Positions 10,123 to 18,317 of a stretch of 64,000 nt of DNA are shown here, one piece after another. The DNA comes from Pseudomonas sp. Lineage in GTDB: Bacteria > Pseudomonadota > Gammaproteobacteria > Pseudomonadales > Pseudomonadaceae. The position numbers were made by a program, and so were the translations under genes. Each line of letters opens with the position of its first letter. Position 1 is the first letter of the stretch. The stretch lies in contig NZ_JAQGNX010000076.1 of assembly GCF_028293835.1 (NCBI RefSeq), positions 1 to 64,000 of the forward strand, in the 5' to 3' direction. The notes under the pieces were generated by a model. It worked only from the letters and a program-made list of their open reading frames with translations, had not been told where the DNA came from and searched no databases.

Positions 10123-10554
10123 ATGAGCATCGTTAAAAAAGCGTCGGCCCATTGGGAAGGCGACCTGAAAAGCGGTATTGGCAGCATCTCCACCGAAACC
10201 CGCGTACTCGACAAAGCCCCGTACGGTTTCAAGGCGCGCTTTGAAGGTGGCAAAGGCACGAACCCGGAAGAATTGATTGGTGCGGCCCATGCAGGCTGCT
10301 TCTCCATGGCACTGTCGATGATTCTCGAAGGCGCTGGCCTGAAAGCGGACAGCATCGACACCGAAGCTGCTGTCACGTTGGAACAGTCGGCTGGCGGCTT
10401 TGATATTACCGCTGTCCACCTGACCTTGAAGGCGAAAATTCCTAACGCCACCCAAGAGCAATTCGACGACCTGACCAAAAAAGCCAAAGAAGGCTGCCCG
10501 GTTTCCAAGGTGTTGAACGCTAACATTACGCTGGACGCTACATTGCTTAGCTAA
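10123..10554 (+). CDS. OsmC family peroxiredoxin
   Basis: 143 residues. OsmC-type thiol peroxidase that reduces organic hydroperoxides in the cytoplasm using two conserved cysteines. They are visible as AAHAGCFSMALS (peroxidatic, about residue 59) and EGCPVSKVL (resolving, about residue 125). The spacing and the C-terminal VLNANITLDA fit the OsmC rather than the Ohr branch. GAGGAGATACC precedes the ATG. Upstream bases 9888-10122 hold no other gene. Confidence 0.92.
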   Translation: MSIVKKASAHWEGDLKSGIGSISTETRVLDKAPYGFKARFEGGKGTNPEELIGAAHAGCFSMALSMILEGAGLKADSIDTEAAVTLEQSAGGFDITAVHLTLKAKIPNATQEQFDDLTKKAKEGCPVSKVLNANITLDATLLS

Positions 10555-10569
10555 TCGAGTGATGACACA

Positions 10570-10600
10570 CCCGTGCGGCCATTGTTTGCGCGGGTTTTTT
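10570..10600 (+). terminator. Terminator after osmC-like gene
   Basis: CCCGTGC (10570-10576) pairs with GCGCGGG (10588-10594), one G-T pair, followed by six T. Confidence 0.85.
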
Positions 10601-10678
10601 ATCGTTTTGTTCTTGCCCAACCCGCTGTAGATCAGTGGATTTCGCAGTACTCTGTGCGCTCAATCGAAGGAATCGAGT

Positions 10679-10912
10679 ATGAAACGCATCGTTTTAGCCG
10701 TTATCTGCACTGCATTTGCCGCAAGCGCCCTGGCGGCACCGAAACCTTGCGAAGAACTCAAGGATGAAATCGAAGCCCAAATCCAGGCAAAAAACGTGAC
10801 GTCCTACACGCTGGAAATTGTTTCTAACGAGGAAGTACACGACCAGAATATGGTCGTCGGCACCTGTGAGAACGGCACCCGCAAAATTATTTATCAGCGT
10901 AACGATAAATAG
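10679..10912 (+). CDS. Small exported DUF1161 protein (copy 2)
   Basis: 77 residues with a signal peptide (cut after about ALAAP) and the same plan as the gene at 8597: PCEELKDEIEAQIQAK, then VVGTCENGTRKIIYQR, two cysteines. The two copies are clearly related but have diverged over most mature positions, so the duplication is not recent. GAAGGAATCGAGT lies before the ATG. The stop abuts the stop of the convergent lipoprotein gene at 10913. Confidence 0.85.
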   Translation: MKRIVLAVICTAFAASALAAPKPCEELKDEIEAQIQAKNVTSYTLEIVSNEEVHDQNMVVGTCENGTRKIIYQRNDK

Positions 10913-11326
10913 CTAAATACAGGTTACTTCACGGTCTTGCGCCACCATCTGGTGTTGTGCGTTATACAAGCGGCCACTGATGGTGACGCCTGCGTTGCGT
11001 GCCTCGAGGCGATAATGTTGCCCCGGTGCGAAATTGTCGTAGTGCACGACGATGTAGCACGTGCGGTCGTTTACATCATCAAAACCAGTGAAACCGAGGC
11101 CGTTGGTGTCGTAGTCGAACCGCACCTGCAACTCATGGCTTCCCGGTTGCACCTGGAAATAACGGCCGTCGTCCCAGCGTTTGCCGTCGAGCTTGTCGGC
11201 CATAACCAGATTGCCGGTGTAGGTAAACATTTCGACCCACGCCTGCTGAGGGTCTACCGGCGGTATCGGTGGAATTGCGCACCCTGCAAGGATTAACAAA
11301 GCGGTGATCAACAGTGGCTGACGCAT
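10913..11326 (-). CDS. Putative lipoprotein, function unknown
   Basis: 137 residues. The signal peptide with lipobox LILAGC predicts lipidation at Cys16, and the Ala-Ile that follow suggest outer-membrane sorting. The mature part is short, beta-rich and aromatic (RYFQVQPGSHELQVRFDYD; CYIVVHYDNFAPGQHYRLEA) with two further cysteines. The PGSHELQVRF-type pattern recalls small PEGA-like or carbohydrate-binding-like beta domains, but I do not recognise the family with certainty. It stands alone, head-to-head with the peptidase gene that follows. Confidence 0.75.
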   Translation of the reverse strand: MRQPLLITALLILAGCAIPPIPPVDPQQAWVEMFTYTGNLVMADKLDGKRWDDGRYFQVQPGSHELQVRFDYDTNGLGFTGFDDVNDRTCYIVVHYDNFAPGQHYRLEARNAGVTISGRLYNAQHQMVAQDREVTCI

Positions 11327-11422
11327 GGAGGGCTCCGAGATCGAACAGATGACGATGATAGTTGCGTCTGGGGGGCGGTGTCCGGCATAACGCAGCTTAA
11401 ATTAAGACACTTAGGCCAAGGC

Positions 11423-12481
11423 ATGATTCGACACGACCTCTTGTTTCTTCGCCCTTGTATGGCTTTGCTGGCGGTTCTACTGACCAGCGGCTGCTCCAGT
11501 CTTGATTACTACGGTCAGCTCGCCGGTGGCCAATTGCGGTTGTTACACGCTCGGAAGCCAGTAGCGACGATTATCGCCGACCCTACCAGTGACCCTCAGT
11601 TGCGTGATCACCTGGTCAAATCACAACAAGCCCGTGAGTTTGCCAGCAGCCATCTGCACTTGCCTGACAACCGCAGCTATCGCCTGTACGTGGATATCGA
11701 CCGGCCATATGTGGTCTGGAATGTATTCGCCACCGATGAATTTTCTCTGGACGCGGTCAGTCAGTGCTTTCCCGTCGCCGGCTGCGTTGCCTATCGAGGC
11801 TATTACAACCCGAGCGATGCTCGTGGCGAGGCGGCGCTGCAGCGACTGTCCGGAAAAGATGTTTATCTAAGTGGCGTCGAAACCTATTCGACCCTGGGTT
11901 GGTTCGACGATCCGATTATCAGCTCAATGCTGCACTGGGGCGATGAGCGGCTGGCGGCATTGATCTTTCACGAACTGGCCCATCAGCTGTTTTATGTGAA
12001 GGACGATTCTGAATTCAACGAGTCCTACGCCAATTTCGTCGAGCAGGAAGGCGGCCGTCAATGGCGTGTCGCGCGCGGCTTGGCGCCCGAAAAAGAAGCG
12101 GATTCAAAACAGCGTAATCAATTTACCCAATTGGTGCTGGATGCTCGGGAACGCTTGAAAAAACTTTACGCGTTGCCGTTGCCCGCCGAAGAGATGCGCG
12201 AACGCAAGGCGGCGGAATTCGAGCGGCTGCGCAGCGATTATCGGCAATTGCGCGACAGCGAGTGGGCGGGCGATAAGCGCTACGACCCCTGGATTAACGC
12301 GCCGATGAACAACGCCAAGCTGTTGCCCTTTGGTCTCTACGACCAATGGGTCCCCGCCTTTGCTGCGTTGTATAAACAGGTCAACGGTGATTGGCCAGCG
12401 TTCTACGGAGAGGTGAAAAGATTGGGTGGGTTGCCCATAGAACAGCGCAAAGCGGCGTTGCGTATATTGATGAGCAACTGA
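11423..12481 (+). CDS. Membrane-anchored putative aminopeptidase
   Basis: About 352 residues. The signal peptide with lipobox LLTSGCSS indicates a lipoprotein facing the periplasm. The zinc-peptidase motif HELAHQ follows AALIF in mid-protein, and a downstream Glu in FNESYANFVEQEG is a likely third ligand, the gluzincin arrangement. Length and motifs agree with the Pfam putative aminopeptidase family PF10023. A GTG at 11378 would extend the frame by 15 codons, but the ATG at 11423 gives a normal signal peptide. Substrate unknown. Confidence 0.82.
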   Translation: MIRHDLLFLRPCMALLAVLLTSGCSSLDYYGQLAGGQLRLLHARKPVATIIADPTSDPQLRDHLVKSQQAREFASSHLHLPDNRSYRLYVDIDRPYVVWNVFATDEFSLDAVSQCFPVAGCVAYRGYYNPSDARGEAALQRLSGKDVYLSGVETYSTLGWFDDPIISSMLHWGDERLAALIFHELAHQLFYVKDDSEFNESYANFVEQEGGRQWRVARGLAPEKEADSKQRNQFTQLVLDARERLKKLYALPLPAEEMRERKAAEFERLRSDYRQLRDSEWAGDKRYDPWINAPMNNAKLLPFGLYDQWVPAFAALYKQVNGDWPAFYGEVKRLGGLPIEQRKAALRILMSN

Positions 12482-12519
12482 AGGGCCATTCTGTAGGATC
12501 GATGGAATTGATGGTTTAC

Positions 12520-13170
12520 TCAACCCATCAAAAACGCCCCATGCAACTCGGCCAACGTTGCAAAGTGGTATGTCGGCAACTCCGCAGCCAATTCTTCATA
12601 ACTACCAAACCCATAACCCACCGCCGCCACATCCAGACCGTTGCGCTTGGCGCCAATCAGGTCGTGTTTGCGGTCGCCGATCATTAGTGTCTGCCTGGGG
12701 TCCAGGCCCTCTTCGCTCACCAGGTGTCGGATCAACTCCACTTTATCGGTCCGTGTGCCATCGAGTTCACTGCCGTAGATCACTTTGAAGTGCTTGGCGA
12801 AATCAAAATGCCGAGCAATTTCCCGGGCGAATTCCCACGGCTTTGAAGTGGCTATGTAAAGCTGCCGATCCTGACTGGCGAGGGTTTCCAGCAAATCGAA
12901 AACACCATCGAACACCAGGTTTTCATACAGCCCGGTGACCTTGAAGCGCTCGCGATAAAACCCCACCGCTTCCCAGGCTTTGGCTTCATCGAAGGCATAA
13001 AACTGCATGAACGCTTGCAGCAACGGTGGGCCGATAAAATGTTCAAGCTTGCTCAGGTCTGGCTCATTTATGCCTAAACGGCCCAAGGCAAACTGGATTG
13101 AGCGAGTAATACCCTCACGCGGGTCGGTCAAGGTGCCGTCGAGGTCGAACAAAATTGTTTTGTAATGCAT
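12520..13170 (-). CDS. HAD-superfamily hydrolase, phosphoglycolate-phosphatase-like
   Basis: 216 residues from MHYKTILFDLDGTLTDP. HAD motifs: nucleophile and acid in DLDGT (Asp9, Asp11), motif II Ser/Thr in YIATSKPWEFA, motif III Lys in TDKVELI and motif IV MIGDRKHD. A four-helix cap lies between motifs I and II, as in Gph-type phosphatases. Likely a small-molecule phosphatase; the substrate cannot be read from the sequence. The frame is open 29 codons upstream without similarity. In PAO1 an orthologue sits next to the gamma-carbonic-anhydrase/prlC block, as it would here without the decayed insert between them. Confidence 0.88.
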   Translation of the reverse strand: MHYKTILFDLDGTLTDPREGITRSIQFALGRLGINEPDLSKLEHFIGPPLLQAFMQFYAFDEAKAWEAVGFYRERFKVTGLYENLVFDGVFDLLETLASQDRQLYIATSKPWEFAREIARHFDFAKHFKVIYGSELDGTRTDKVELIRHLVSEEGLDPRQTLMIGDRKHDLIGAKRNGLDVAAVGYGFGSYEELAAELPTYHFATLAELHGAFLMG

Positions 13171-13340
13171 GGGAATCCTACAAATTGCCGGTGGGAAGTA
13201 TGATGCGGCACCCACTAGAGTCGCCATTGCACAATGGTGACATGCGTAAAGGGCCAAGTCAGCGTTACACAGCGCTGGATGTCAGTGAGCTGACATTGAC
13301 GCCCAACTGGTTATAGAATGATCAATACGAGCAATCCCAG

Positions 13341-13528
13341 GAGATAGCTCTGTCTGATAAACCCCCAGCAGTTAGTAGCCCTCCGCGCCAGCCTTCGCAT
13401 GCGAAGCTGGAGAGCGGATGCGCGATTTTGCTATAAAACTGAAATCTAATCGCGGCGAAGCAAAGGCTTTCGGTGAAAAAACAGGCGTTTATGATGAAGC
13501 CGGTGAACTCACGGCTGCTTACCGGTAG
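13341..13528 (+). pseudogene. Decayed small ORF upstream of the ART-like pseudogene
   Basis: An AGGAG site at 13338-13342 is followed by CTG TCT GAT AAA, which reads xSDKPPAVSSPPRQPSH and runs 28 codons to a stop. A second open segment in another frame (KLKSNRGEAKAFGEKTGVYD and onwards, about 13435-13528) ends in TAG directly before the ATG of the next pseudogene. Together they look like one small protein of about 60 residues broken by a frameshift and a lost ATG. The TAGATG junction is typical of coupled gene pairs. I do not recognise the family; a partner or antitoxin role is only a possibility. Confidence 0.4.
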
Positions 13529-14141
13529 ATGTATCGCGAGCTCCCGTCATTCGTTCTTGGCTTTCACGGCTGTGACCGAGAAGTGGGTGAGGCGGTGCTT
13601 GCAGGTGAGCACCTGGAACCAAGCCTCAATAATTGGGACTGGCTGGGTGGCGGCTCTACTTTTGGGAAAACAGCCCTCACAGAGCACTCAGCTATGCCGA
13701 GATGCTGATGAATCTCACCAAACAGACCAAGGGTACGATTAAAAACCCCTTCGTTGTTGGTGCTGTGATTCACCTCGGGCAGTGTCTGAACCCTCACCGA
13801 TGAAGGGGCGTTATTCGAGCTGCGCGGCGCTTATGACATTCTGGCCGCTACGGTTGACAACCCAGCCATGTTGCCAAAAACGTTTCTGGTTATCCAAATG
13901 ACGTTGATGAAATCAAGCGTCATCTTGACTGTGCGGTATTCGAGAACCTGCACGCTTGGCGTGAAAGCACCGGGGTCGAGGGATATGACTCGGTCAGATC
14001 ACCATTTCAAGAGGGAAGGCTCCTCTACCCCGGCGGCGGTTTTCATGAGAAAACCCACATCCAGATCTGTGTGCGTGACCCGATTTGCATTAAAGGATTT
14101 TTCGGCCTCGCGATGAAAACGGCAATGTCTTCCAGAAGTAA
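13529..14141 (+). pseudogene. Decayed ADP-ribosyltransferase-like gene (four single-base frameshifts)
   Basis: Begins MYRELPSFVLGFHGCDREVG. Correcting four one-base lesions restores one frame of about 205 residues ending at TAA 14139-14141. The lesions are a base lost near 13654, a base gained near 13791, a base lost in the A run at 13876-13880 and a base lost near 14101. The restored product contains LGFHGCD, then NNWDWLGGGIYFWENSP with RALSYAE, and later FHEKTHIQICVRDP. The HG...GxGIYF...A..YA order resembles the H-Y core of PARP-type ADP-ribosyltransferases. All neighbours are intact, so sequencing error is unlikely to explain every lesion. The end lies four bases from the convergent carbonic anhydrase stop. 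Confidence 0.75.
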
Positions 14142-14144
14142 GCC

Positions 14145-14684
14145 TCATATCTGGCCTTCAGCCAAATGCTGATCCTTTAGCTTCACGTAATTTCCAGCGG
14201 TGTAGCTAAAAAACGCACGCTCTTTATCCGTTAGGGCGCGCACTTGTTTGACCGGGCTGCCGACGTACAAAAAGCCACTCGCCAGGCGCTTACCCGGCGG
14301 CACCAGGCTGCCTGCGCCGATGATCACATCGTCTTCAACCACGGCGCCGTCCATGACGATGCTGCCCATGCCGATCAAAATGCGGTTGCCCACCGAACAA
14401 CCGTGCAGCATGACTTTATGCGCGATGGTCACTTCGTCGCCAATCAGCAACGGAAAACCGTCCGGGTTGAATGGGCCGGCGTGGGTGATGTGCAGCACGC
14501 AGCCGTCCTGAACGCTGGTGCGGGCGCCGATACGGATGCGGTGCATGTCGCCGCGAATCACCGTTAACGGCCACACCGAACTGTCGGCACCGATCTCGAC
14601 ATCGCCGATCACTACAGCGGATCGGTCGACGAAAGCGCGCTCGGCAAGCAGCGGTGTATGGCCCTGAAACGGTCGAATAGTCAC
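14145..14684 (-). CDS. Gamma carbonic anhydrase family protein
   Basis: 179 residues, a left-handed beta-helix of hexapeptide repeats (for example VVIGDVEIGADSSVWPLTVI) and a short C-terminal helix. Metal-ligand histidines of the gamma-class fold are visible in GCVLHITHAG and IAHKVMLHGC. Bacterial YrdA/PaaY-type members bind zinc or iron; carbonic anhydrase activity is variable and not assured here. Opposite strand to prlC, with 103 bases between starts. Confidence 0.9.
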   Translation of the reverse strand: MTIRPFQGHTPLLAERAFVDRSAVVIGDVEIGADSSVWPLTVIRGDMHRIRIGARTSVQDGCVLHITHAGPFNPDGFPLLIGDEVTIAHKVMLHGCSVGNRILIGMGSIVMDGAVVEDDVIIGAGSLVPPGKRLASGFLYVGSPVKQVRALTDKERAFFSYTAGNYVKLKDQHLAEGQI

Positions 14685-14787
14685 GATAGCGTGCCTCTTT
14701 AAGAATGATAGATGGGTCAGAGTGCTGCGGTCGGCGTCGATTGTAATTAAGATGAACCGGTGTTTCTTTCAGCCAAGGTGCTTAACC

Positions 14788-16839
14788 GTGAGCGCGAACA
14801 ACCCTCTTTTACAAGCGTATGACCTGCCACCGTTCTCTGCGATTCGCGCCGAGCACGTTAAACCGGCCATTGAACAGATTCTTGCCGACAACCGTAACGC
14901 GATTGCCGAGATCCTCGTCACCCAAGGCAAACAGCCCACTTGGGCCGGGCTGATTCTAGCAATGGACGAGCTCAACGACCGCCTGGGCGCCGCCTGGAGC
15001 CCGGTGAGCCATTTGAACGCCGTGTGCAACAGCCCTGAATTGCGTGAGGCTTACGAGTCTTGCTTGCCAGCCTTGAGCGCCTATTCTACCGAGATGGGCC
15101 AGAACCGTGCGTTGTTCCAGGCCTTCGAAGCGTTGGCCAATGGCCCGGAAGCGGCGGGCTTCGACGTAGCGCAAAAAACTATTCTGGAACATTCGCTGCG
15201 TGACTTCCGTCTGTCGGGCATTGATTTACCGCCGGAGCAGCAAGTGCGCTATGCCGAAGTGCAGAGCAAGTTGTCCGAGCTAGGCAGCCACTTCTCGAAT
15301 CAATTACTCGACGCGACCCAAGCCTGGACCAAGCACGTTACTGACGAAGCGGCGCTTGCCGGTTTGACCGATTCGGCCAAAGCGCAAATGGCTGCTGCGG
15401 CCAAGGCAAAGGACCTCGATGGCTACCTGATTACCTTGGAATTTCCGAGCTACTTTGCGGTGATGACTTACGCTGAAGACCGTGCCCTGCGTGAGGAGTT
15501 ATATGCGGCGTATTGCACTCGTGCGTCAGACCAAGGCCCGAATGCCGGCAAGAACGACAACGGCCCGGTCATGGAACAGATTCTTGATTTGCGCCGTGAA
15601 CTGGCCCAGTTGCTCGGTTTCGCCAGTTTCTCCGAACTGAGCCTGGCGACCAAAATGGCTGAGTCCAGCGACCAGGTCTTGAGTTTCCTTCGTGACCTGG
15701 CCAAGCGCAGTAAACCGTTTGCGGTCCAGGATCTGCAGCAGCTCAAGGCCTACGCGGCAGAACAAGGTTGCGACGACCTGCAAAGCTGGGACAGTGGTTT
15801 TTATGGCGAAAAACTTCGTGAGCAGCGTTACAGCGTTTCTCAAGAAGCTCTTCGGGCCTACTTTCCCATCGATAACGTGCTGAGCGGCCTGTTCGCCATC
15901 GTGCAGCGTCTCTACGGAATCGAAATCGCCGAGCAGAAAGGCTTCGACACCTGGCACCCGGACGTTCGTTTGTTCGAAATCAAAGAGAACGGCCAGCACG
16001 TCGGACGCTTCTTCTTCGACCTGTACGCTCGTGCCAATAAACGTGGCGGCGCCTGGATGGACGGTGCGCGTGATCGTCGCCGTACGGCCGAAGGTCAATT
16101 ACAAAGCCCGGTGGCAAACCTGGTGTGCAACTTCACTCCCGCAGTCGGCGGCAAACCTGCGCTGCTGACCCACGACGAGGTGACCACGCTGTTTCATGAG
16201 TTCGGTCATGGTCTGCACCATTTATTGACCCGCGTTGAGCATGCAGGCGTGTCCGGCATAAACGGCGTGGCATGGGATGCGGTGGAGTTACCGAGCCAGT
16301 TCATGGAGAATTGGTGCTGGGAGCCCGAAGGTCTAGCGCTCATCTCCGCGCATTACGAGACCGGCGAAGCACTGCCCCAGGACTTGCTGGAAAAAATGCT
16401 CGCTGCGAAAAACTTCCAGTCCGGGCTAATGATGGTTCGTCAGCTGGAATTCTCGCTGTTCGACTTCGAGCTGCACGCGACCCACGGCGATGGCCGCACC
16501 GTCGCACAAGTGCTGGAGAACATTCGCGACGAAGTGTCGGTGATGCGTCCGCCCGCCTACAACCGCTTCCCCAACAGCTTCGCGCACATTTTTGCTGGTG
16601 GCTACGCCGCGGGTTACTACAGCTATAAGTGGGCTGAGGTGTTGTCTGCCGATGCGTTCTCGAAGTTCGAGGAAGACGGGGTGTTCAATGCCGAAACCGG
16701 CCGCGCATTCCGCAACGCCATCCTCGCACGTGGCGGTTCACAGGCGCCGATGGTGCTGTTCGTCGACTTCCGCGGACGTGAGCCTTCGATTGACGCACTG
16801 TTGCGCCATTCAGGCCTGAGTGAGGAAGCGGCAGCATGA
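14788..16839 (+). CDS. prlC: Oligopeptidase A (M3 metallopeptidase)
   Basis: 683-residue cytoplasmic zinc peptidase of the M3 family that degrades short peptides, including cleaved signal peptides. The zinc motif HEFGH sits in TTLFHEFGHGLHHLL with a downstream Glu ligand in GINGVAWDAVELPSQFMENW. The start is GTG at 14788 with AAGGTG seven bases upstream; the N-terminus NNPLLQAYDLPPFSAIRAEH matches the family. Overlaps the next gene in ATGA, so the two are an operon. Confidence 0.96.
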   Translation: MSANNPLLQAYDLPPFSAIRAEHVKPAIEQILADNRNAIAEILVTQGKQPTWAGLILAMDELNDRLGAAWSPVSHLNAVCNSPELREAYESCLPALSAYSTEMGQNRALFQAFEALANGPEAAGFDVAQKTILEHSLRDFRLSGIDLPPEQQVRYAEVQSKLSELGSHFSNQLLDATQAWTKHVTDEAALAGLTDSAKAQMAAAAKAKDLDGYLITLEFPSYFAVMTYAEDRALREELYAAYCTRASDQGPNAGKNDNGPVMEQILDLRRELAQLLGFASFSELSLATKMAESSDQVLSFLRDLAKRSKPFAVQDLQQLKAYAAEQGCDDLQSWDSGFYGEKLREQRYSVSQEALRAYFPIDNVLSGLFAIVQRLYGIEIAEQKGFDTWHPDVRLFEIKENGQHVGRFFFDLYARANKRGGAWMDGARDRRRTAEGQLQSPVANLVCNFTPAVGGKPALLTHDEVTTLFHEFGHGLHHLLTRVEHAGVSGINGVAWDAVELPSQFMENWCWEPEGLALISAHYETGEALPQDLLEKMLAAKNFQSGLMMVRQLEFSLFDFELHATHGDGRTVAQVLENIRDEVSVMRPPAYNRFPNSFAHIFAGGYAAGYYSYKWAEVLSADAFSKFEEDGVFNAETGRAFRNAILARGGSQAPMVLFVDFRGREPSIDALLRHSGLSEEAAA

Positions 16840-17123
16840 CCGATACACCCGTCACGATTACTAAAAGACGCTTTATCGCCGGGGCTGTTTGCCCGGCGTG
16901 CAGCGAGCCGGACAAGTTGATGATGTGGAATGAGAACGACGTGCCTCACCGCGAATGCGTGAGCTGTGGTTACTCCGATACACTCAACGAACAAGGCTTG
17001 TCCGTGCCTAAGGAATTGGGCACGCGGGTTAATACAGCTCCGGTTAAAGTGGCTGATCCAAAGGTGCAGGGTGTGCAGTTTTTCCCTAACCCCAAGCTGA
17101 AAAAACCGCTTAATCCGAGCTAG
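16836..17123 (+). CDS. YheV-family putative zinc ribbon protein
   Basis: 95 residues. Four cysteines in two pairs, CPACSE and CVSCGYSD, form a zinc ribbon at about residues 20-50, followed by a basic, proline-containing C-terminus. Matches the YheV family, which in gammaproteobacteria is found immediately downstream of prlC; function unknown. Translationally coupled to prlC by a four-base overlap. Confidence 0.9.
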   Translation: MTDTPVTITKRRFIAGAVCPACSEPDKLMMWNENDVPHRECVSCGYSDTLNEQGLSVPKELGTRVNTAPVKVADPKVQGVQFFPNPKLKKPLNPS

Positions 17124-17166
17124 CTGGAACGTCCGCGTCACGCCTTTCCTCTTAGGGATCAATTCG

Positions 17167-17194
17167 CCCCACAGATGTTTTCAAATCTGTGGGG
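17167..17194 (+). terminator. Hairpin after prlC-yheV, possible terminator
   Basis: Perfect 10-base stem CCCCACAGAT / ATCTGTGGGG (17167-17176 with 17185-17194) and an eight-base loop, 44 bases after the stop. No strong T run follows, so it may be a processing or weak termination hairpin. Confidence 0.5.
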
Positions 17195-17556
17195 GATTTC
17201 CCGACCCTTCTGATCGCTCGTACCCTGAGCCAACGTGTCGGCGAAAGGATTGTTGCGACCTATCAGGTACACCGCCTCGCGAACTCGTTCGCTCCTACCG
17301 AGGGACCGGCGTAGTCGCGTTCATTTTTTGCGCCCATCAACAGTGAAACAAACGCTGATACCGGTTTCATTCGTCGAATTGATCTGTTTATTTGATGATG
17401 AATCGTTTTTTCTTAATGATAGCCTGCTAACCTTTGTAACTGATGTTTGCTGGCGTAATCAGTAATTGAGGCCATAACGCCTCGTCTGTGCGACCGGAAC
17501 AGCCCCGAAGAAAAAGTTAAGCCGTTCTCGAGCGGCTCCTTAACCGTGCTCGCAAG
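17195..17556. repeat. Gene-free gap with REP-like units
   Basis: About 360 bases without a supportable gene. Bases 17228-17245 (GAGCCAACGTGTCGGCGA) and 17272-17295 (GCGAACTCGTTCGCTCCTAC) are REP-like palindromic words in opposite orientation. The same two words recur near 31270 and 35690. The rest is AT-richer and should hold the promoter of the dehydrogenase operon, but I cannot point to convincing -35/-10 boxes. Confidence 0.5.
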
Positions 17557-17568
17557 ATGAGGTCTTTC

Positions 17569-18315
17569 ATGTCTGAACAAGACAACCCCCGGCGTGAGTT
17601 CCTGCGCAAAACCCTGACGTTGATTCCGGTCGTGACCGTCGCCAGCGCCGGATTTGGTTTAGGCAGCCGCGTGGTGATGGCGCAGCCTGCGGCCGTGTCC
17701 ACGGCCACGCCACCACCGGTGGCTCCGCCGAGCAATGTGGTGTACGAACCCACCTATTTCACCGCCGAAGAGTGGGTTTTTATCAAGGCAGCAGTTGCCC
17801 GTTTGATCCCTGCGGACGAGCAAGGGCCCGGCGCTCTCGAAGCCGGCGCGCCGGAATACATTGACCGTCAGATGAGCACGCCCTACGCCAGCGGTGCGTT
17901 GTGGTTCATGCAAGGACCGTTCGTGGCCGACGCTGCGCCCGAAATGGGCTGGCAGAGCAAGTTAGTGCCTAAGGAAATCTACCGCTTGGGCATCGCCGCC
18001 TGCGACGCTTGGTGCAAGCAGCAGCAAGGCAAGACGTTCGCTGAACTAAGCACGGCGGCTCAGGATGAAACGCTCAGGCAGCTTGAAGCGGGCAAGGCGG
18101 CATTCGATACCGTACCGCCGAGCATGTTTTTCAACTTGCTGGTGCAAAACACCAAAGAAGGCTTTTTCTGCGACCCCATCCACGGCGGCAATAAAGGCCT
18201 GGTCGGTTGGACCATGGTCGGATTCCCCGGCGCCCGCGCCGACTTCATGGACTGGGTAGAGCGCAACGAGCCCTATCCCTTTCCAGCAGTATCCATTCGC
18301 GGCGAGAGAGCTTGA
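17569..18315 (+). CDS. Gluconate 2-dehydrogenase subunit 3 family protein (gamma subunit)
   Basis: About 248 residues. A twin-arginine signal is visible at the N-terminus (NPRREFLRKTLTLIPVVTVA, then a hydrophobic stretch), so it is exported folded, probably carrying the FAD subunit with it. The remainder matches the gluconate_2-dh3 family (FTAEEWVFIKAAVARLIPAD; GWTMVGFPGAR). First gene of a three-gene operon with a GMC flavoprotein and a triheme cytochrome c. An ATG at 17557 is an alternative start. Confidence 0.9.
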   Translation: MSEQDNPRREFLRKTLTLIPVVTVASAGFGLGSRVVMAQPAAVSTATPPPVAPPSNVVYEPTYFTAEEWVFIKAAVARLIPADEQGPGALEAGAPEYIDRQMSTPYASGALWFMQGPFVADAAPEMGWQSKLVPKEIYRLGIAACDAWCKQQQGKTFAELSTAAQDETLRQLEAGKAAFDTVPPSMFFNLLVQNTKEGFFCDPIHGGNKGLVGWTMVGFPGARADFMDWVERNEPYPFPAVSIRGERA

Positions 18316-18317
18316 GC

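Noticed and set aside
15526..16098. 190-codon minus-strand frame
   Set aside because: Antisense to prlC with no recognisable protein features.
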